The notes under the pieces are model-generated. The model was not told the DNA's origin, did not search any database, and saw only the letters and a program-made list of their open reading frames with translations. Shown here piece after piece: positions 58,011 through 64,000 of a DNA stretch of 64,000 bases. A program made the translations under genes and the position numbers. This stretch comes from Lyophyllum atratum. Lineage: Eukaryota > Basidiomycota > Agaricomycetes > Agaricales > Lyophyllaceae. Where the stretch lies: NCBI GenBank assembly GCA_014905825.1, contig JACGCN010000005.1:744001-808000 (forward strand), in the 5' to 3' direction. The stretch's first letter is position 1; each line of letters opens with the position of its first letter.

Positions 58011-60217
58011 ATGTCTACCAAAAGATTCGCGTTTTTGTCCGCCATATTACCGCATGTTTTGGGCCTTTCTACTCTGAAGCTTTCTGGGCCACCTTCTCTT
58101 CCTTCAACAGCTTCACATGCTCTCAATCCAGCTCTTGGAAGTTTCAGCATCGAAACCGCCTTCTTTGAGGAGTTCGTGGGCAACACCACCGCTCCGAACA
58201 TGCTAACGAAGAACCTGCTCGAGAACCTCAAAGCGCGGACTGGAACACCAGCGGAAGTACGGATTGGAGGCATCACTGCGGACTCGACCTATTGGAACGC
58301 GTCGCAGGAAGTCAGTCTCTTCAATTTCATCGATAAAACAGGTGCATTGCAGAACACGAGTATCGGGCCGGGTTTCTGGGAGTCGGTCAAGCTTTTGCCG
58401 GAGGGGACGAAAATTGTCATGAATCTAGTATGTGTTTCTCGACGGCGTGGAGAGTAGGCCACTGATTCCTGTGGACTTGTAGGACCTTCAAGATCTCGAT
58501 TACCAGGGCGCTTTGAGCGTGGCAGAATCAGCACTCAAGGGCCTGAACCCTGGGCAGCTGGATCTCATGGAAAGTATGTACCTTGTATTTCGTTCAGTCG
58601 CGGCAACAGCTCATTGATATTCAACAGTTGGAAATGAGCCTGACCACTACCTGAAATTCACGCCTCAGAATTACAGTGCTATCTGGGGTGTGAGTTGCAA
58701 CGTCACTTTGCCATTTATTTATAAATTCAACTGTGTTGCAGACTTGGGCCAAGAATATCTCCGATACGTTGGGATTAAAGGCTCCTAGTTGGCAAGTTGC
58801 AGCGACAGTCGAAGATCCGTTGTGGCCGTATGGCGCGCCTGGAGCTTCTTCACAACTCGATTGTGTTAGTACTTTGGCCGCTGGCGCGAATAGACAAGGT
58901 GTTGTGCGATCGTGCAGCGAGCATACGTATCAGTATAGTGTAAGTTCACGCAGTTCCTTTGATAAAATGCAAAACTTACACGATGTTACAGGTTTGCGAT
59001 CCTCCTAGAATTGCCGTTGCAACTCTGCCCAATCTTGTGATTAGATTCATTACCCTTCGAATGTGAATTCAGAGTTGACTTTGACGCGTTCTAGGTCAAT
59101 CATACGCGTCTAGCAATGTGTGTTTGCCCAGTAACGAAGTGCAAGCTTTGCTCATGAGTTCCATAGGTTCCTCGATCTCTGGCAGCCACGAATCAAGTCT
59201 GTTCGGGAACAGCTGGGCCCTGATTCGTTTGTTATTGGTGGATTTCCGCATTAATTGGTATCGTCAACCTTCTAATTCCTGCCTGAAGGGGAATACAACT
59301 CTGTCTCATGTTCTGGAAAAAATAACGTTAGCAACACGTTCGGACAGGCCCTATGGCTGGTAAGCTCACATCTCTACTGCAAGCTTCAGCCGAAGCTCAT
59401 CATTCCAGCTTGATACTACACTCTATGGGGCATCGCTCAACATTTCCCGGTCGGTAGCCCTGTTATTTGCTATGATACCAGTCTCAATAAGTATGTTCAT
59501 AGCATGTACATTCACCAGGGCGGACCATTGGCTCTGCAAAGCAGCACGCAACTCAATCATGGTGGTGCGTAAATGTTCTCTACCTTCCGCCCCCCCAGGT
59601 ACAACGCAATTAACAATCGTGCACCTTCCCAGGATTGAGTCTTTATGATTTATGGTTAGCTTTGTATCTCTGCTAGCGGATGATGGCATTGACGGTTATA
59701 TAGGTATCCTGTCCAGAACACGAATGGACCTATCAAGGTATTCCCGTCGTACTCAGCATATATATTCGTCGCGGAAACCTTGGGCCATTCAAAATCACTC
59801 CGAATTGCCAATATCTACCCCGGCCGACAAGCCAACGGCTCCAGCATCACGACTGCTATGGGAGACAAGTCAGAGGGGCAGCTAGTTGCATATGGGTTGT
59901 GGGATGACAAGCTGCCATCTGGGCACAAGTACCCATCGAAACTCGCCCTCCTCAATCTTCAAATCTACAACCAGACACAAACTATCCCTCGGCCTGTATC
60001 AACATTCGACATATCCAGCTATTTGGAGAATCCTCATGCTGCTGTTACTGTCCGCCGTTTAACGGCACCTGGTGCGGATATCAAGGAAGCGAATGTGACG
60101 ACATGGGCGGGCCAGAACTTTGCGACAGGGTTGGCCGATGGGAAATTCGTCGAAGAAAAAGTGTCAGGTGGAAAGATTGCTGTGAAGGCGTCGGAAGCGG
60201 TCCTTGTAATAGTGTAA
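58011..60217 (+). CDS. Glycoside hydrolase family 79 (beta-glucuronidase/heparanase-like)
   Basis: The start MSTKRFAFLSAILPHVLGLS is a likely signal peptide, so the enzyme is secreted. The N-terminal part has FSIETAFFEEFVGN and VRIGGITADSTYW, typical of the family. The acid/base glutamate is in MEIGNEPDHYLKFTPQNYS (about 58620-58680). The nucleophile is rebuilt across an intron as SFVIGEYNSVSCSG (about 59230-59300), followed by NTFGQALWL and, in the next exon, LDTTLYGASLNISR. The C-terminal beta domain (about 59780 onward) includes ANIYPGRQANGSS and LLNLQIYN. The last segment ends SGGKIAVKASEAVLVIV at 60217. Fungal GH79 enzymes release glucuronic acid from arabinogalactan proteins and related glycans. 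About nine introns. Both catalytic residues are intact. Confidence 0.88.
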
Positions 60218-60434
60218 AAGAGAGAGCTTGCGTCGAAGGACTTGTTCAGACTTATGTCCAATTTCATAGCATGTGAATGACCGACCCAACACAACAGTGA
60301 TGCGCCCTGATGCCAGTGATGGGGCCCGGGAGTTGGGGAAGGCCGGGGTAGGGACATAAATTTAACGTCAAGATACCCGTCCTCAAATCCTCAAAAATAC
60401 CCTGTCTTTAACACACCCTTGAACGAGCGGATAA

Positions 60435-62843
60435 ATGTCGTCAAAGCAGTTCACGAAGGAGGAAGTTGCGAAGCACAACAAAAATGGTGACCTGGTGCGT
60501 CCCTCCTTCAGGACTCCCTCAGCACTGCCTGACGATATCTTTGCCTACTTCAGTGGATTGTAGTGGATTCAAAGGTCTACGACTTGTCCAAGTTTGCGGC
60601 GATGCACCCTGGTGGTCTTTCCGTTTTGTTGGACGAAGAAGTCGGTATGAACATCTTCCCATCACCAAGGTTTACCCCGAGCTGAGCTTCTCTCATGTCA
60701 AATAGCTGGCCAGGACGCCACGAACCTTTTCTTCGGCCTCCACCGCTATGAAGTGCTTCTCAAGCCCCAGTATTCACGATTGCAAATCGGTGTCGTCGCA
60801 GGTGAAGAGCAGCAAATCTTCCCTCGTGCATTGGGAGCTTTGAGTAAGGTGCCCTATGCTGAGCCTACGTGGCTCACGCAGGGATATCATAGCCCTTACT
60901 ACAAAGACGTGCGTTTAACACTTGCTGGACTAGCTGGACGACATGTTGACGATTCTTCCTCCAGCACCATCGCCGCTTCCAAGCAGCATTCAGGAAATTT
61001 GTTGAAGAGGTCCTGCTACCCGACGCGCAACTCCGGGAGGAAGATGGGAAACGGCCCTCCCAAAGTGTCTTCGACGAGATGGCGAAACAGAATCTCATTG
61101 CCATGCGATTGGGACCCGGGAAACATTTGAAGGGACGCGTCTTGATGGGCGGAATTGTGAAACCCGAGGAGGTGAGCTCACACCCACGTCTTGGAATCAT
61201 TGACCACTAATGGTTGGACCGGCGAAAAGTTTGATTACTTCTACGAGCTCATCATGGCCCAGGAAGTCGCCAGGCTGAACGCGCGCGGCTACTACGATGG
61301 ATCAGGAGGAGGCACATACATTGGTTAGCTTTTTTTCTGGATCAAGTTGACCGCTCACTCAATACTCGCGATGTTGTATAGGGCTTCCTCCCGTGATGAA
61401 CTTTGGCAAAGGTCCTATACGCGAAAAGGTTATGGAGGATGTCTTTTCGGGCAAGAAATTTATTTGTCTCGCGATATCTGAGGCTTTCGCCGGAAGTGAC
61501 GTCGCTGGGCTCAAGTGCCATGCCAAACGAATTAAGGATCGAAAGAATGGCTGGATCGTCACAGGAACGTGAGTTACTTTCGATCCTCATGCCCAAGGGT
61601 CCTTACTCAGTTCAAATACTCGTTTCTTTTAGCAAAGTACCTCCCTCTCGAGCTGTTTGTATCCTTTTCAGGCTAACCTTTGTGAATAGAAATGGATCAC
61701 CAACGCCACCTTCTCGGATTACTTCACTGTCGGGTGCCGCACCGACGATGGAGGAATGGTCGTCCTTCTCATTGAACGTGGAGAGGGTGTCGAGACGAAG
61801 ACAATCAAGACTTCCTATTCGACTGCAGCGGGTACTGGATATATCACCTTTGAGAACGTTTTTGTTCCTTATGAAAACACATTGGGCACCGATAACGGTG
61901 GCCTCCAAGTCATTCTGAGTAATTTCAACCATGAACGGTATGCACTAAATTTTGTGGTGCCAATTCTTGCCCTCATTAATACTTCTCTCAGATGGGGTAT
62001 GGCATGCGGAAGTGTTGGCGCTCAACGGTACATCGTTGAAGAATGCTTAAAGTAAGCACTCCCATCCCGACGTACAGTGCTCTCTAATGGTTCGTTACAG
62101 ATGGGCTACCCAACGTCAGGTATTTGGAAAGCCTCTCACTTCACAAGCCGTTATCCGCTCCAAACTTGCGGCAATGATTGCTCGCGTCGAGAGCGCACAA
62201 AACTGGATCGAAAATGTGACTTATCAAATGACACACATGAGCTATAAAGAGCAGGCATCCCACCTAGCTGGGTAAGTGGATAATGGCACGTCTTTTGACC
62301 CCCGGTACGCGGAACTTATGACGCGCCCGCAGTCAAATTGCTTTCGTGAAGAAGTATTGCACAGAGACAGCTCAGGAAACCGCAAGAGATGCTGTCCAGG
62401 TTTATACTTAATCATAGAGGTACCCTCATCAGAAAAGGCTGACAAGTCAAATATAGATCTTCGGTGGACGCGGCATCACAAAAACAGGTCCGTGGATGAT
62501 TTGATTCACGCCCTTACGACATTCTGACGAACTAAATAGGCATGGGTCGCTATATCGAGCACGTCCGTATATCCAACGCCTCGAATCCATCACAACTTAC
62601 TAACTTTACCATTAGTACCATCGGACCGTCCCTTTCGACGCGTAAGTTTTGATATTCTCTTGAAATGTCAGTTTCGCTGACAAGTGACGATTTTCAGAAT
62701 TCTTGGAGGAGGTCTGTCTTGCATCTTCCCATTCTGATTGATCTTTCATTAACCTTTGATTGATTGGAATAGCGGAAGACGTTCTTGGAGATCTCGGCGT
62801 GCGTCAAGCCCTGCGAAAGATGCCGAAGAATGCTCGATTGTGA
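60435..62843 (+). CDS. Cytochrome b5 / acyl-CoA dehydrogenase fusion, paralogue 2
   Basis: MSSKQFTKEEVAKHNKNGDL splices to WIVVDSKVYDLSKF, then AMHPGG and FGLHRYEV give the two heme ligands. The linker VPYAEPTWLTQGYHSPYY leads to the dehydrogenase: MRLGPGKHLKGRVLMGG, YIGLPPVMNFG, FICLAISEAFAGSDVAG, KKWITNATFSDYFTVGC and TSYSTAAGTGYITFENVFVP. The segment FNHERWGMACGSVGAQRYI has a Glu where isovaleryl- and long-chain-type dehydrogenases place the catalytic base, while the more usual C-terminal Glu position reads GGAED. The end is DVLGDLGVRQALRKMPKNARL, with ARL again as a possible peroxisomal signal. Unlike paralogues 1 and 3 it lacks the intron between EEVAK and HN. It starts 218 bp after the GH79 stop, on the same strand. 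Confidence 0.9.
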
Positions 62844-63142
62844 TTATTAGACCATTCCTAACATCTCAGCATGCCCCCATCCTGCAGAGGATGCCCATAT
62901 GCTACGTACCCGGCAATCTGTCCTTTGAATCCGGTTCACATGTATTTTTTGGATGCTTTGTAATATTGTATAACGTTAGTGTAGGGCCACAACTTGATTG
63001 TAACTGATCAATGCGACGTCACCGGGCTGCACCTCAGTCTGAAAGGTTTCTCCATCTGGTTTAAGTTGTTCTGTATGATATCGACGCCCACTATGTTATC
63101 AATGCGGTGTTCCTCGGTTTAGGCCTACAAACGACCCCAGAG

Positions 63143-64000
63143 ATGCTGCTGCTCACTGAAGAGACGGTGGCCAAGGTAAATTCAATTTTTTTATATCCAA
63201 TCAAAAACTCAATTGCCTCCTTGACGAAGCATAATACGGAGGATGATCTGGTGAGTCGGAGGCATTGCGGACATATAGATCTTCCTCTAAGCCCAGTTTT
63301 CCCAGTGGGTGATAATAAATCGCTCAGTTTATGACCTGTCCAAGTTTGCATCTGCGCATCCTGGAGGCCGCTCTGTGCTCTTGGATCGAGACATCGGTAC
63401 GGCGCATCATCATTCGTTTGGGTTGGTCGCTAGTTTTGACAACCGAGTCTACTTTGCAGCGGGAAAAGACGCGACGACGGCCTTTTACAGTCTGCATCGC
63501 TCCGAAGTCCTACTAAAGCCCCAGTATGAGCGTCTGAAGATTGGCGAAATTGAACGCTTCGAACGACGTGACGATACCCGCTATGCAACCACTAGCCGTA
63601 TTCCGTATGCAGAGTCTAACTGGCTGGTGCCTGGATACCATTCTCCTTATTATACAGAGGTAGGTCTCCTCATTCTCCAACGGCTGCTCTCATAGGAATG
63701 ACTACCATATAGAACCATCACAAATTCCAAGCTAGCGTCAGAAAGTTCGTGGAAGAGGTTGTCTTCCCGGATGCTCAAGCTCGCGAAGACGATGGCAACA
63801 TACCCTCGAAACACGTTTTTGATGAGATGGCGCGATTGAACATTATTGCGATGAGACTTGGACCAGGAAAGCACTTGGAAGGCCGCATTCTTATGGACGG
63901 GCTGGTTAAGCCTGAACAGGTGAGTGACCATCGTCTTTTTCTCTAGACTTCTTCACGACGCAACTACCAGTTTGATTGTTTCCACGATTTAATCCTTGGT
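63143..64000 (+). CDS. Cytochrome b5 / acyl-CoA dehydrogenase fusion, paralogue 3 (partial, cut by window end)
   Basis: MLLLTEETVAK splices to HNTEDDL and then to WVIINRSVYDLSKF. SAHPGG and YSLHRSEV supply the heme histidines. The linker is IPYAESNWLVPGYHSPYY, and the dehydrogenase begins NHHKFQASVRKFVEEVVFPDA, then MARLNIIAMRLGPGKHLEG, RILMDGLVKPEQ and FDCFHDLIL at the window edge. It follows paralogue 2 by 300 bp on the same strand and aligns with it closely, indicating tandem duplication. The rest of the dehydrogenase domain and the C-terminal tripeptide are outside the window. Confidence 0.88.

Overview
The window looks like nuclear DNA of a mushroom-forming basidiomycete (Agaricomycetes). 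Genes are dense and run on both strands. Most are broken by many introns of about 50-60 nt, and the proteins are typical of such fungi: a four-motif laccase, a fruit-body-specific-type secreted protein, an intronless F-box/leucine-rich protein, a Zn2Cys6 regulator and a GH79 enzyme. I saw no rRNA, tRNA, CRISPR array or intact transposon. Exon joins were read by eye from GT-AG (and two GC-AG) signals and protein family continuity, so outer coordinates are more reliable than every internal splice site.

Layout. 0-11 kb: a methionine/LAT-type amino-acid permease (-), a C3HC zinc-finger nuclear protein (+), a Dbp6/DDX51-type DEAD-box helicase (-) and a histidine-phosphatase-like protein (+). 11-29 kb: a laccase (-), a full-length ABCC/Yor1-type transporter (-), then two tandem IucA/IucC-type NRPS-independent siderophore (NIS) synthetase genes (+). 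The first synthetase is divergent from the transporter across about 570 bp. 29-45 kb: a C2-domain cytokinesis-type protein, a Frag1/DRAM/Sfk1 membrane protein, a secreted fruit-body-type protein, a DsbA/FrnE-like oxidoreductase, an F-box protein, a Rossmann-fold epimerase-like protein and a single-pass membrane protein of unknown role, separated by several gene-poor stretches. 45-49 kb: a 3.8-kb stretch with no gene I can support. 49-64 kb: a Zn2Cys6 regulator, three paralogous cytochrome-b5/acyl-CoA dehydrogenase fusions (the third cut by the window end), an alpha-methylacyl-CoA racemase-type enzyme and a GH79 glycosidase.

Two groups appear functionally linked. The NIS pair with its divergent ABC transporter resembles a small locus for making and exporting a carboxylate-type siderophore. 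Two exact ATCWGATAA sites, the motif read by fungal iron-regulatory GATA factors, lie just beyond it. The dehydrogenases ending in ARL and the racemase ending in HKL resemble a peroxisomal branched-chain fatty-acid oxidation group. Both proposals are inferences from sequence and gene order.
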